DNA of 20,931 nucleotides from CAZBRS01 sp964494475 (GTDB lineage: Bacteria; Myxococcota_A; UBA9042; CAZBRS01), in assembly GCA_964494475.1 (NCBI GenBank), contig CAZBRS010000074.1, positions 1-20,931 on the forward strand, given 5' to 3'. Shown here in pieces: positions 1 to 7,989 of the stretch. The notes under the pieces are model-generated. The model was not told where the DNA came from, searched no databases, and worked only from the letters and a program-made list of their open reading frames with translations. Position 1 is the stretch's first letter; the number at the start of each line of letters is the position of its first letter. Made by a program: the position numbers and the translations under genes.

Positions 1-2503
1 GCTTGGGCGGCTCGGGTTTGGGCGGCTCGGGCTTCACCACGGGCTTGGGCGGCTCGGGCTTCACCACGGGCTTGGGCGGCTCGGGCTTGGGCGGCTCGGG
101 CTTCACCACAGGCTTGGGCGGCTCGGGTTTGGGCGGCTCGGGCTTCACCACGGGCTTGGGCGGCTCTGGCTTTACCACGGGCTTGGGAGGCTCGGGCTTG
201 GGCGGTTCGGGCTTGACCACCGCCACGGGGGCCGGGGCCGGCACGACGGCCGGGGCCGCCACGGGCGCCGGGGTCGGCACGACAGCCGGGGCCGGCACGA
301 CGGCCGGGGCCGCCACGGGCGCCGGGGTCGGCACGACGGCCGGGGCCGCTGCGGGCGCTGGGGTCGGAGCGACGACCGGGGCCGCTGCGGGCGCCGGGAT
401 CGGCGCGGCAGCGGGCTTCGGCACGGGCAGCGGCTTCGCGGGGGGGGTCGGCTTCTTCACCGGGGCTGCGGCCACCGTGGCGGGCTTGCTCGGCGCCTGG
501 GGAGCGCCGTCCTTGTGATCGCCCCAGACCATCAGCGCGATCACGGCGCCCAGGGCCACGACGCCCAGGATGGCCACGGCGATGGGCCAGTTCGACGAGC
601 GCTCGGGCACGGCGGCGACCGGACGATGCGGCGTCGGCTTCGGCGCCGCGGGGCCCGGGCGGGCAGCCACCATGGCCGTGGGGGGGCGGAGGCCCTGGCC
701 GGGGGGGGTGGGCTCGGTCTTCGCCGCGGGCGCGGCGGGCGAGGTCGGGGCCAACGGCGGCAACGGCGCGGCCTGCTGGCCTCCGTTCTTGCGGGCCTTC
801 TGGGCCTTGCGCTCGGCCTTGGTCAGGGGCCGTTCCTGGGCCACGGGTGCCGTCGTCGAGGGCTTCGCCGGGGCTCCGCTCGGGGCGGGCGGCGCGGGCT
901 CGTGGCCGATGACGACCATATCGTCGGCCGGCTGGGCGCGCCGCTCGGGCACCGGGAGGTGATCGTCGTCGACCGGCGCGGCCGCGCGGGCCTTGGACGG
1001 CGGGTCGACCGGCAGCAGGTCGTCGTCGTCGAGCAGGGCCAGGGGCACGTCTTCCTCGAAGGGCTCGAGGTCTTCGATGATGTCGTCGGGGGGCAGCGGG
1101 GGCGGCGTGGGCGCGGCCTTCGCTGACGCCAGGGGGGGCAGGGGGGGGACGCCGATCTCGACCGTCTCGCCGCGCTTGTCGGCCTCGGGCCGCGCCGGCT
1201 TCGGCGGAGGCAGGGGCGGGATGCCGGGGATCTCGACGGTGCCTCCGGCGCTCGGGGGAGGCGTTGCGTCGTGGAGCGGCACCTCTTCGAAGCGGTCGGT
1301 CGTGTCGGTCTCGTCGAGCTCGATGAGATCGTCGATGATCGGAGGCTCCGGGGCGGGTGGCGCGGGGGGCGTCGGCGCGGGCTCGGGCTCGGCAATCGGC
1401 TCGGGCTCGGCAATCGGCTCGGCGATCGGCGCGGGCGCGGGCTCGGCGATCGGCGCGGGAGGAGGAAGGGTGGCGGACTCGGCGATGACCGTCTCGGCCT
1501 CGTCGGATTCGTCGAACCCGGGCTCTTCGTCTTCGAGCCTGGCGATCGCGGGCCGCGGGGGCGCCTCGGGCGCAGGCGGTGCTTCGACCGGTGCGGGGGC
1601 GGCCTCGTGGACCTCGATCTCCTCGGCGGCGACCACGTCTTCGTCGACCTCTTCCAGATCGATGAGCCCGGCCACGTCGCTGGTCTCCCAGGCGGCCGGC
1701 TCGATCTGGAAGATGCGGCGCAGGTCGGTCCAGAACGACGTGACGTCGGCGAAGCGGGAGTGGGAGTCACGCGCCGTGGCCTTCAGGAAGAACGCGTCGA
1801 GGTCGTTCGAGAAGAAGGGGCCCTGCTCGCTGAGCGCCACGCCCGGTCGTACCGGCGCGCCCAGGAGCATCTCGCCGATCACGAGCCCGAGCGCGTAGAT
1901 GTCGGACTGGCGGATCTCTTCGAGGTCGGAGGCGGCCTGCTCGGGCGCCACGTAGTGATCCCAGGCGGGCGTTACGGCGGGCGGATCGGGGATGTTGGCC
2001 TTGCCGGCCAGGAAGTAGGGGTCGCTGATGCGCAGGTCGGTGCCCGCGAACAGGATGTTCTCGGGCTTCACGTTGCCGTGCACGCCGATGCGGTGAACCC
2101 ACTGCAGCACGTTGCAGAGCACCGAGAACACGTCGGCCAGCTCGCGCTTGGTGAAGGGCTTGCCGGTGGAGCGCCGCTCGAGCAGCACCTCGCGCAGGTT
2201 CTGGCCCGCGAAGAAGGGCTCGGTCAGGAACACGTACTCCGACGTGACGAAGATGTCCTTCACGCCCAGCAGGTGCTTGTGCATGTAGGCGCGCGTTCGG
2301 TACAGGCGGAAGAGGTTGGTCTCGCGCGCGGCGTCGCGGAACAGCTCGGGTCGGAAGACCTTGAGCGCCACTTCTTTCTTGAAGATGCGATCGGTGGCCT
2401 TGAACAGCCCACCGTGAATGCCGACTCCGAGCCATTCGGTGAGCTCGAAGCGGCCGAGCAGGAGGCTTCCTTCGCGGGGGAGCCATTCGGGACGAGGCGT
2501 CAT
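1..2503 (-). CDS. Kinase-fold membrane protein, probable pseudokinase, with Pro-rich periplasmic repeat tail (partial, 3' end missing)
   Basis: The frame is open from ATG at 2503 (GGGAG about 10 nt upstream) to the left edge, about 834 residues with no stop. Residues about 15-265 are a Hanks-type Ser/Thr kinase fold. Visible are the glycine loop GVGIHG (27-31 region), VALK with Lys48, APE as VAPEQA, and SDIYALG of subdomain IX. The catalytic HRDLKPEN is HGNVKPEN, so Asn144 replaces the catalytic Asp, and DFG is DPY (Asp161 kept). Loss of the HRD aspartate usually means no or very weak phosphotransfer, so I infer a pseudokinase or a signalling scaffold. A Pro/Ala/Glu-rich acidic linker runs from about 270 to 640. 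A transmembrane helix (about 643-664, NWPIAVAILGVVALGAVIALMVWG region) follows. The last part is an Ala/Pro/Val stretch and PEPPK/PVVK repeats that would lie in the periplasm. The gene lies 81 bp after hflX on the same strand and may be co-transcribed. The fold call is firm; lack of activity is inference. Confidence 0.88.
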   Translation of the reverse strand, partial: MTPRPEWLPREGSLLLGRFELTEWLGVGIHGGLFKATDRIFKKEVALKVFRPELFRDAARETNLFRLYRTRAYMHKHLLGVKDIFVTSEYVFLTEPFFAGQNLREVLLERRSTGKPFTKRELADVFSVLCNVLQWVHRIGVHGNVKPENILFAGTDLRISDPYFLAGKANIPDPPAVTPAWDHYVAPEQAASDLEEIRQSDIYALGLVIGEMLLGAPVRPGVALSEQGPFFSNDLDAFFLKATARDSHSRFADVTSFWTDLRRIFQIEPAAWETSDVAGLIDLEEVDEDVVAAEEIEVHEAAPAPVEAPPAPEAPPRPAIARLEDEEPGFDESDEAETVIAESATLPPPAPIAEPAPAPIAEPIAEPEPIAEPEPAPTPPAPPAPEPPIIDDLIELDETDTTDRFEEVPLHDATPPPSAGGTVEIPGIPPLPPPKPARPEADKRGETVEIGVPPLPPLASAKAAPTPPPLPPDDIIEDLEPFEEDVPLALLDDDDLLPVDPPSKARAAAPVDDDHLPVPERRAQPADDMVVIGHEPAPPAPSGAPAKPSTTAPVAQERPLTKAERKAQKARKNGGQQAAPLPPLAPTSPAAPAAKTEPTPPGQGLRPPTAMVAARPGPAAPKPTPHRPVAAVPERSSNWPIAVAILGVVALGAVIALMVWGDHKDGAPQAPSKPATVAAAPVKKPTPPAKPLPVPKPAAAPIPAPAAAPVVAPTPAPAAAPAVVPTPAPVAAPAVVPAPAVVPTPAPVAAPAVVPAPAPVAVVKPEPPKPEPPKPVVKPEPPKPVVKPEPPKPEPPKPVVKPEPPKPEPPKPVVKPEPPKPVVKPEPPKPEPPK
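2..211 (-). repeat. PEPPK / PVVK tandem repeat in the kinase-like gene
   Basis: This array is made of a 15-bp unit encoding PEPPK and a 12-bp unit encoding PVVK (read on the minus strand). I count ten PEPPK and five PVVK units, in alternating singles and doubles, up to the window edge. The DNA copies are near-identical (ggcttgggcggctcg). This points to expansion and contraction by slippage or recombination. Such Pro/Glu/Lys repeats form stiff extended rods, as in TonB spacers, and here the array follows the transmembrane helix. Confidence 0.9.
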
Positions 2504-2584
2504 GGAGACACTCCCGGGGGGCAGGATGAACGGGAAAGGATTACCAGAAGCACCCTCGCCCTTCAAGGCGATTCCGCCAGGGGA

Positions 2585-4324
2585 TCAGAGGATCTCGACC
2601 CCGGTCTGGCGACTCTGCCACAGGAGCGCGGCCATCTCGTCGATCAGGGGGCGCGTGGTCTCGGCGTCGCGGGCCGAGATGGGTACGGCGCCGTGCAAGG
2701 CCGCGCGAGCGCGCGCGTCTTCGCCGTCGTCGGCGAGGTCGAGCTTGTTGAAGACCAGCAGGCGTGGCACGTCGGTGAGCTCGAGGTCGGCCAGCACCTG
2801 CTCCACGGCCTCGATGTGGCGTTCGAGGCGCGGGCTGGTCAGGTCGACCACGTGCAGCAGCAGGTCGGAGTCGAGCAGCTCCTCGAGCGTGGCGCGAAAG
2901 GCCGCCAGGATGGCCGGCGGCAGGTGCTCGATGAAGCCCACGGTGTCCGTGAGTACGATCTCGCGTTCGTCGGGGAAGCGCAGCCGGCGGGCCGTGGGGT
3001 CGAGCGTGGAGAACAGCTCGTTCTTCGCGCGCACGTCGGCGCCCGTGAGCGTGTTCAGCAGCGTCGACTTGCCGGCGTTGGTGTAGCCGACCAGCGAGAC
3101 GACCGGCACCCCGCGCGTGCCACGGCGCTTGCGGGTCTCGCGGCGCTGCTTGGCCATCTGCTCGAGCTGGCGCTCGAGCAGCTTGATGCGATCGCGGATG
3201 CGGCGCCGGTCCTCCTCGAGCTTGGTCTCGCCGGGGCCGCGCCCGCCGATCCCGCCAGCCAGGCGGCTGAGGGCCCCGGCCTGCTGCACCAGGCGCGGCA
3301 GGCGGTACTTCAGCTGGGCCAGCTCGACCTGCAGCTTGCCGTCGGCGCTGCGCGCCCGCTGCACGAAGATGTCGAGGATGAGCATGGTGCGGTCGATGAC
3401 GCGCAGGTCCGTGATCTCGGTCAGCGCCTTGACCTGGCCGGGTGCGAGCTCCTGGTTGAAGATCAGGAGGTCGACGCCGGCCTCGACCGAGCGCTGCAGG
3501 ATCTCGTCGAGCTTGCCCTTGCCGATGAAGGTGCGCACGTCGGGCTGCGCGCGGCGCTGGGTGAAGACCTCGACGACGTCGACGCCGGCGGTCTTGGCCA
3601 GCTCGAGCGTCTCGTCGACCGCCACCGGGGCCTCGAAGCGCGCGGGCAGCTCGACGTGCACCAGCATGGCGCGCGTGCGGCCCCCGGCCACGGCCTGGCC
3701 GTCGTCGAACTTGCGGAAGGCCACCTCGATCTCGCGCACCCGATCGAGCAGGTCGGGCCGCACGCCGTGGATCGAGCGCGGCGGGTCGACCACCTTGCGG
3801 ATATAGCGCGCGTTGGCGTCGGGCTGCAGCCAGGCCCCCTGGTAGCGGTCGGGCTCGCCGTCGCGGGTGACGGTGACGACGCCCAGCGTGTCGAGCCGCA
3901 GCTTGATGAGGTCGGTGAGGTCCTCGTCGTCGAGCGGCGCCTCGCCGAGGTGCGTGTGGATGAAGCGCAGGCCGCGCAGGCGCTCCTGTGACGCCCGGAA
4001 GCGCCCGGTGTCGGGGATGGTGATGCGGGTCGCCTCGCCGACCACCACGAACTCGACCACGCCCTTGCGGGACAGCAGCACGCCAACCTGCAGGCCCAGG
4101 CGGCGGCTGAGCGCGGCCATCTCGGCGGCCACCTCGTACGACACGGGCAGCTCGGGTTGCACGCGCCGGCGGTACAGGCGCTTCAGTTCTTCGTGGTCGG
4201 ACGGCTTCAGGGTGTGGCTCTCGCCAAAGACGCTCTGACTCGTGGGGGCCTCGTGGGGGTACAGTCTCCGGTGGGCAATGTAGGGGCGAACCGCGCTCAG
4301 TGCAACTGGTACATCACCTGGCAC
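2585..4324 (-). CDS. hflX: GTPase HflX (long form with N-terminal extension)
   Basis: This is the ribosome-associated GTPase HflX, which splits stalled or heat-damaged 70S ribosomes. The GTPase domain has G1 GYTNAGKST, G2 region FSTLDPT, G3 DTVGF, G4 NKLD and G5 SARD. Before it lies the HflX N-terminal domain (TFIGKGKLDE, LLIFNQELAPGQ, VIDRTMLILDIFVQRA) with the glycine-rich linker GGIGGRGPGETKLEEDRR. An extra N-terminal region of about 150 residues (LKRLYRRRVQPELPVSYEVA onward) makes it longer than E. coli HflX (426 residues); I recall similar extensions in deltaproteobacterial HflX. The start is uncertain. No ATG lies upstream of that region in frame. I chose GTG at 4324, which overlaps the upstream lipoprotein stop by 28 bp and would fit translational coupling, but it has no clear Shine-Dalgarno. 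A CTG at 4210, just before LKPSDHEE, is an alternative. Confidence 0.93.
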   Translation of the reverse strand: MPGDVPVALSAVRPYIAHRRLYPHEAPTSQSVFGESHTLKPSDHEELKRLYRRRVQPELPVSYEVAAEMAALSRRLGLQVGVLLSRKGVVEFVVVGEATRITIPDTGRFRASQERLRGLRFIHTHLGEAPLDDEDLTDLIKLRLDTLGVVTVTRDGEPDRYQGAWLQPDANARYIRKVVDPPRSIHGVRPDLLDRVREIEVAFRKFDDGQAVAGGRTRAMLVHVELPARFEAPVAVDETLELAKTAGVDVVEVFTQRRAQPDVRTFIGKGKLDEILQRSVEAGVDLLIFNQELAPGQVKALTEITDLRVIDRTMLILDIFVQRARSADGKLQVELAQLKYRLPRLVQQAGALSRLAGGIGGRGPGETKLEEDRRRIRDRIKLLERQLEQMAKQRRETRKRRGTRGVPVVSLVGYTNAGKSTLLNTLTGADVRAKNELFSTLDPTARRLRFPDEREIVLTDTVGFIEHLPPAILAAFRATLEELLDSDLLLHVVDLTSPRLERHIEAVEQVLADLELTDVPRLLVFNKLDLADDGEDARARAALHGAVPISARDAETTRPLIDEMAALLWQSRQTGVEIL

Positions 4325-5865
4325 ACCGGGGGTTGGCAGCGCAGGTCCGAGGCCCTGGCGTGACACCAGGCGCCGGGCTGGCAGTCGAACAGGCACGTCT
4401 CGCCCACTCCCGGCAGGGGGCGGCAGGCCAGGTCGCCCTCGTCGTCGGGGAGGCAGGCCGCGCCCGCACCGCACTCGTTGCCCACCGAGCAGCTCGTGCC
4501 CAGGGGGTAGGCCGCGGCGCAGGCTCCCACGTGGAAGTCGCAGTAGAGCCCGTCGGCGCAGATGGGGTCGTTCTGGCAGGGCTCCCCCACCTTCTTGCGC
4601 GAGGCGCAGAACGACCCGTCGGTGGTGAAGTCGCAGGCCAGGTCCGGGGACTTGCCGTCGCCGTCGAAGTCGTCGGTCGCGCACCGGTTGGGGTTCGCGC
4701 AGGGCTCGCCGTCCCCGGGGGGCTCGTCGCACACGAAGACGTCGGCGGCGCAGGCCAGGCCCGGGCCGCAGACGAACGGGCCGTCGACGTCGAGGGCGCA
4801 CGCGTCGCCCTTGCCGGGCAGCGGGCCGCAGGTGCCGGCCAGGTCGCCCTCGACGCGGCAGGCCAGCGCCTCGGTGCAGCCCACGCCGTTCGAGCAGGGC
4901 AAATCCAGGCCCGGCGAGGCCGCGCACACGCCCTCGACGCAGCTGAACCCGGCCCGGCAGCCCGTGTCGCCGACGCACGCGGCGCCCGCGCCCCCCTCGG
5001 CCTCGCAGCGGATGTCGAGGGTGCCCAGGCAGAGGCCGCGCTGGCCGCAGGAGGCGCCCAGGGTGCACTGCTCGGCGGGGAACCCGGCGCAGACCTCGCC
5101 CAGGCACGCCAGGGGCGTCTGGCAGGCCGCGTCGCCCGAGCAGGAGCCCCCGGCCTCGACCGGCAGCGCGCAGCGCGAGGCGATGCACGTCGCAGGGGGC
5201 GCGCACGCCGGGGTGGGCTCGGCGCAGGCCTCGCCGGCGGGCGCGAAGGCCCGGCAGGCACCGTCGACGCAGTCTCCCTCGAGGCAGTGGGCCCGGTGCA
5301 GGCAGGGCCCCCCCTCGGCCGACAGCGCCACGCACGTCGCCTCGACGCACGCGCCCCTCCCGCCCGCGCAGGGCGATTGAGAGCAGGCAGCGCCCAGGTC
5401 TCCCGGCTCGGCGAACTGGCGCGCACAGGCCGGGCCCGCGGCGCTCTGGTCGGCGGCGCCGCAGGGGCCCGCCGCGACCTCCAGCGACTGCAGGCACGCC
5501 GCGACATCGGACACCGACACGACCGCCAGGCCCGCGGCCACGGCGACCGCGAGCTCGGCCGTATTGCCGGCGCACTCGTCCATGGCCAGGGTCCGGCAGG
5601 CTTCCTCGGTGGGCGAGCCGCCGGTCGGGGTGCTGCAGCCGCAGGCCAGCACGCGGGCGCACGTCCACTCGGCCCAGGGTCGGCAGAAGCTCTCGGTCAC
5701 GTCGGTGCTGATCGGCCAGGCCTCGTCCGCGTCGGTCGCGTCGTCCCTTGCGTCCGCGTCGAGGGCCGAGCCGTCGGCGGTCTCGGCGCCCTGGCCGCCG
5801 CCGCAGGCCGCCACGCCCACGGGGAGAAGCAGCGCCGCCAGGAGCAAGGCCCATCGTCGGTGCAT
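4297..5865 (-). CDS. Cys-rich secreted lipoprotein
   Basis: The protein has 522 residues. The ATG at 5865 has a strong GGAGGA 4 nt upstream. The N-terminus is a lipoprotein signal peptide with lipobox VAAC and lipidated Cys21. An Asp/Ala-rich linker follows (about 22-50), which probably tethers the protein to the membrane. The rest is dense in cysteine, about 59 in all, in irregular modules of the form GxxCxxxxxCxxGLxC. Modules of this kind are common in secreted Myxococcota-type proteins, and the cysteines are expected to pair as disulfides outside the cytoplasm. No catalytic motif was recognised. It starts 11 bp after the radical SAM stop, and its Shine-Dalgarno lies in that gap, so the two genes are almost certainly one operon. 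Whether the radical SAM enzyme acts on this protein is unknown. Confidence 0.88.
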   Translation of the reverse strand: MHRRWALLLAALLLPVGVAACGGGQGAETADGSALDADARDDATDADEAWPISTDVTESFCRPWAEWTCARVLACGCSTPTGGSPTEEACRTLAMDECAGNTAELAVAVAAGLAVVSVSDVAACLQSLEVAAGPCGAADQSAAGPACARQFAEPGDLGAACSQSPCAGGRGACVEATCVALSAEGGPCLHRAHCLEGDCVDGACRAFAPAGEACAEPTPACAPPATCIASRCALPVEAGGSCSGDAACQTPLACLGEVCAGFPAEQCTLGASCGQRGLCLGTLDIRCEAEGGAGAACVGDTGCRAGFSCVEGVCAASPGLDLPCSNGVGCTEALACRVEGDLAGTCGPLPGKGDACALDVDGPFVCGPGLACAADVFVCDEPPGDGEPCANPNRCATDDFDGDGKSPDLACDFTTDGSFCASRKKVGEPCQNDPICADGLYCDFHVGACAAAYPLGTSCSVGNECGAGAACLPDDEGDLACRPLPGVGETCLFDCQPGAWCHARASDLRCQPPVCQVMYQLH

Positions 5866-5876
5866 CACGTCCTCCG

Positions 5877-7898
5877 TCACCCTCCCCAGCGCACCCGCAC
5901 CGAGGCCTGCGCCTCGAGCCGACCCGCCCGGAGCGCGCGATTGAGCAGCAGGCTCCAGGCGTCGACCGACGCCGCGTCGAGGGCGTGCTCCTGCCGGTGG
6001 TCGAGCACGGCGCTGAGCAGGGCGGCGAAGGGCCGCGACGCCGCGTCGAAGCGATCGCCGTCGCGGTACCACGCGCCCAGGCCGCCCCTCTGCAGCAGGT
6101 AGCGCCGGTCCGGGCGCGCGACCTCGACCAGGAAGCGGTGGGGCGCGGTGGGTTCGGCGTGGGGCACGAACTCGATCACGAGGCCCGGAGCGGCCCCGCC
6201 GGGCGCGGCAGCGCGGAGGGCGGCCGTCGGCGAGGGAGAGCCGGGAGCGGGGGGCGGGGAAGCGGGCGCCGCGGGCCACTCCCGCCGCAGGGCGGCGAGG
6301 TCGAGGCCGCGCGCCGACGTGCCGAGCGTCACCTCCACGACGCGTCCGTCGGGGGCGACCAGCGTGACGAGGAGGCCGCCCGCCCGGTCGTAGCGCAGGC
6401 CGCCGTTTCGCCAGGGGCCGAGCGCCTCGCCCGGCCAGAGGCCCGGACCCAGGCTCTGCCACGCGGCCTGGAACAGGCGCGCGGCCGGGGCGTCGAGGGT
6501 GCCGTCGCGCTCGAACACCGCGGGCGGAGGCAGGGTGACGGTCGCCAGGTGGCGCACGGCCGCGGCGAGTCGCTCCGGCGGGAGCCCTGCCCCCCGGGCG
6601 GGGAGCACGTTCAGGTAGTCGACCACGTGGCCGAGCGCCCCCTCGCGGGCCCCGGCCGCCTCGAGTTGCAGTGCCACGCGGCCCGTCGCGTCCTCGAGCT
6701 CGATGGCCACGAGCGGCGCGCCGTCGAGGAACCAGTCGACCCGGCGGAAACGGTCGGCGGGCAGGGAGTCGATGGCCGCCAGCAGCGCCTCTTCGGGGAA
6801 GGGGGCCAGGGCCCGCGGGTCGGCCATGCCCGCCAGCGCGAGGTCGACGACTTGCCCGCTGCTGCCGGGGACGCGGAGCAGCACGTCGCGCAGGGTGCGA
6901 TCGTGCACGGCCACGGGCTTCTGGGCGCGGGTCGGCGCGAACGCCGGGTGCGTCCAGTGCGTGCGGCGGTGGCGGCAGGCCGGCAGCAGCGCGCACCCGC
7001 GGCACTCGGCGCGGTAGGGGTTGGCCCGGAGCTGCCCTTCGATCTCGGTGGCTGCGTTGACCGCCACCACGTCGTCGGCCAGGTCCTGCACCCCCTCGTG
7101 GTTGTCGAGCAGCCGGGCCCCGCGGGCGAGGTACTCGACGCCCAGCGACAGGTGCTCGTTCCCCGGCAGCAGGCAGAGCGGCGCCTTGTCGAGCTTGAGA
7201 TCGAGGCCGGGGGGCAGGGTGGGCAGCAACGCGGCGAGCTCGCGCCGGCGCTCCTCGAACGGCTCGAGCAGGTCGAGGGGCGCCCCGGGCTGCATCGGCG
7301 TGGGGATCAGCGCCCCCAGACGCATGGCCGTGAAGCTCTCGCCCAGGGCCCCGTGCAGCGTGGCCACGATCTGGGCCAGCCGTCCGGCGTTGAACGCGGC
7401 CAGCTCCGTCTCGGTGGCCACGCCGAGGCGGCGCTCGGGGTGCGCGTGGTTGTGGTCGCGCACCGCGGTCAGGCCTGCGAGCACGCGGTCGTAGGCCTCG
7501 GGATCGGACTGCGTCCACGTGGCGAACGTGGCGCGATCGGCGAAGTGGAACGACACCTGCAACTGGTCGACGCCGGCCGCGGCGATGGCCTCGACCCTGC
7601 CGGGCCGCGCCAGCACCTGGCCGTTGGTGGCCACGCCGACGCCCAGGCCGAGCTCGCGGGCCAGGTGGAGCACCTCGAGGATGTCGGGGCGCAGCAGCGC
7701 CTCGCGGCCGCACAGGATGATGCGCGACGTGTGGGCGCGCGCCTCGGTGAAGAGCTGGCGCAGGGCGGCCAGGTCGGGGTCGGGCACGTCGGCGCGGTGC
7801 TGCGCGTAGCAGAACAGGCAGCGCTGGTTGCACCGCTCGGTGGTGACCAACTCGGCCCACTCGCCAGCGCCGTGCGTGGAGTCGTGACCCATCGACAT
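5877..7898 (-). CDS. Radical SAM protein with an auxiliary Cys cluster and a long uncharacterised C-terminal region
   Basis: The protein has 673 residues from ATG 7898. The radical SAM CxxxCxxC is CNQRCLFC (Cys23, Cys27, Cys30), followed by a typical TIM-barrel pattern. The SAM-binding GGE motif reads GRE (64-66, in ILCGREALLRPDI). A second cysteine set, CRGCALLPAC (Cys299, Cys302, Cys308), looks like the partial SPASM-type site of enzymes that carry an auxiliary iron-sulfur cluster. About 360 further residues have no motif I recognise. The reaction is unknown; peptide or protein modification is possible because of the SPASM-like site and the Cys-rich lipoprotein directly downstream. Start choice: an in-frame ATG at 7925 would lie inside the predicted promoter (7905-7933), so I prefer 7898. 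ATG 7892 is also possible. Confidence 0.85.
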   Translation of the reverse strand: MSMGHDSTHGAGEWAELVTTERCNQRCLFCYAQHRADVPDPDLAALRQLFTEARAHTSRIILCGREALLRPDILEVLHLARELGLGVGVATNGQVLARPGRVEAIAAAGVDQLQVSFHFADRATFATWTQSDPEAYDRVLAGLTAVRDHNHAHPERRLGVATETELAAFNAGRLAQIVATLHGALGESFTAMRLGALIPTPMQPGAPLDLLEPFEERRRELAALLPTLPPGLDLKLDKAPLCLLPGNEHLSLGVEYLARGARLLDNHEGVQDLADDVVAVNAATEIEGQLRANPYRAECRGCALLPACRHRRTHWTHPAFAPTRAQKPVAVHDRTLRDVLLRVPGSSGQVVDLALAGMADPRALAPFPEEALLAAIDSLPADRFRRVDWFLDGAPLVAIELEDATGRVALQLEAAGAREGALGHVVDYLNVLPARGAGLPPERLAAAVRHLATVTLPPPAVFERDGTLDAPAARLFQAAWQSLGPGLWPGEALGPWRNGGLRYDRAGGLLVTLVAPDGRVVEVTLGTSARGLDLAALRREWPAAPASPPPAPGSPSPTAALRAAAPGGAAPGLVIEFVPHAEPTAPHRFLVEVARPDRRYLLQRGGLGAWYRDGDRFDAASRPFAALLSAVLDHRQEHALDAASVDAWSLLLNRALRAGRLEAQASVRVRWGG

Positions 7899-7904
7899 GC
7901 GGCG

Positions 7905-7933
7905 ACTATTCCAGAGCCGATCCACCCGGTCAA
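7905..7933 (-). promoter_or_regulatory. Predicted sigma-70-like promoter of the radical SAM operon
   Basis: On the minus strand, TTGACC (7933-7928), a 17-nt spacer and AATAGT (7910-7905). The -35 matches 5 of 6 consensus bases and the -10 matches 4 of 6. Transcription would begin near 7898, which is the A of the chosen ATG, so the mRNA may be leaderless. Confidence 0.42.
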
Positions 7934-7954
7934 GCTCGGCAGAACCGAACCCCG

Positions 7955-7983
7955 TGGTCGGGCGGCACGGGCTCGACTATACT
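7955..7983 (+). promoter_or_regulatory. Predicted promoter of the small hypothetical gene
   Basis: A good -10, TATACT (7978-7983), lies 17 nt after a weak -35, TGGTCG (7955-7960). The -10 ends 6 nt before ATG 7990 and leaves no room for a Shine-Dalgarno, so the transcript would be leaderless. It is divergent from the radical SAM promoter. Confidence 0.45.
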
Positions 7984-7989
7984 GCGTGC

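Noticed and set aside
3..518. A Gly/Ser/Thr-rich plus-strand frame resembling a silk-like repeat protein
   Set aside because: It is antisense to the PEPPK/PVVK and Ala/Pro repeats, which continue in frame with the kinase-like protein and its membrane helix.
1271..3991. A 906-codon plus-strand frame
   Set aside because: It lies opposite the kinase-like gene and hflX. hflX carries all five GTPase motifs on the minus strand, so this frame is a shadow.
7899..7925. The longer start (ATG 7925) for the radical SAM gene
   Set aside because: It would overlap the predicted -10 and spacer, the added nine residues are not needed for the fold and no ribosome site precedes it.
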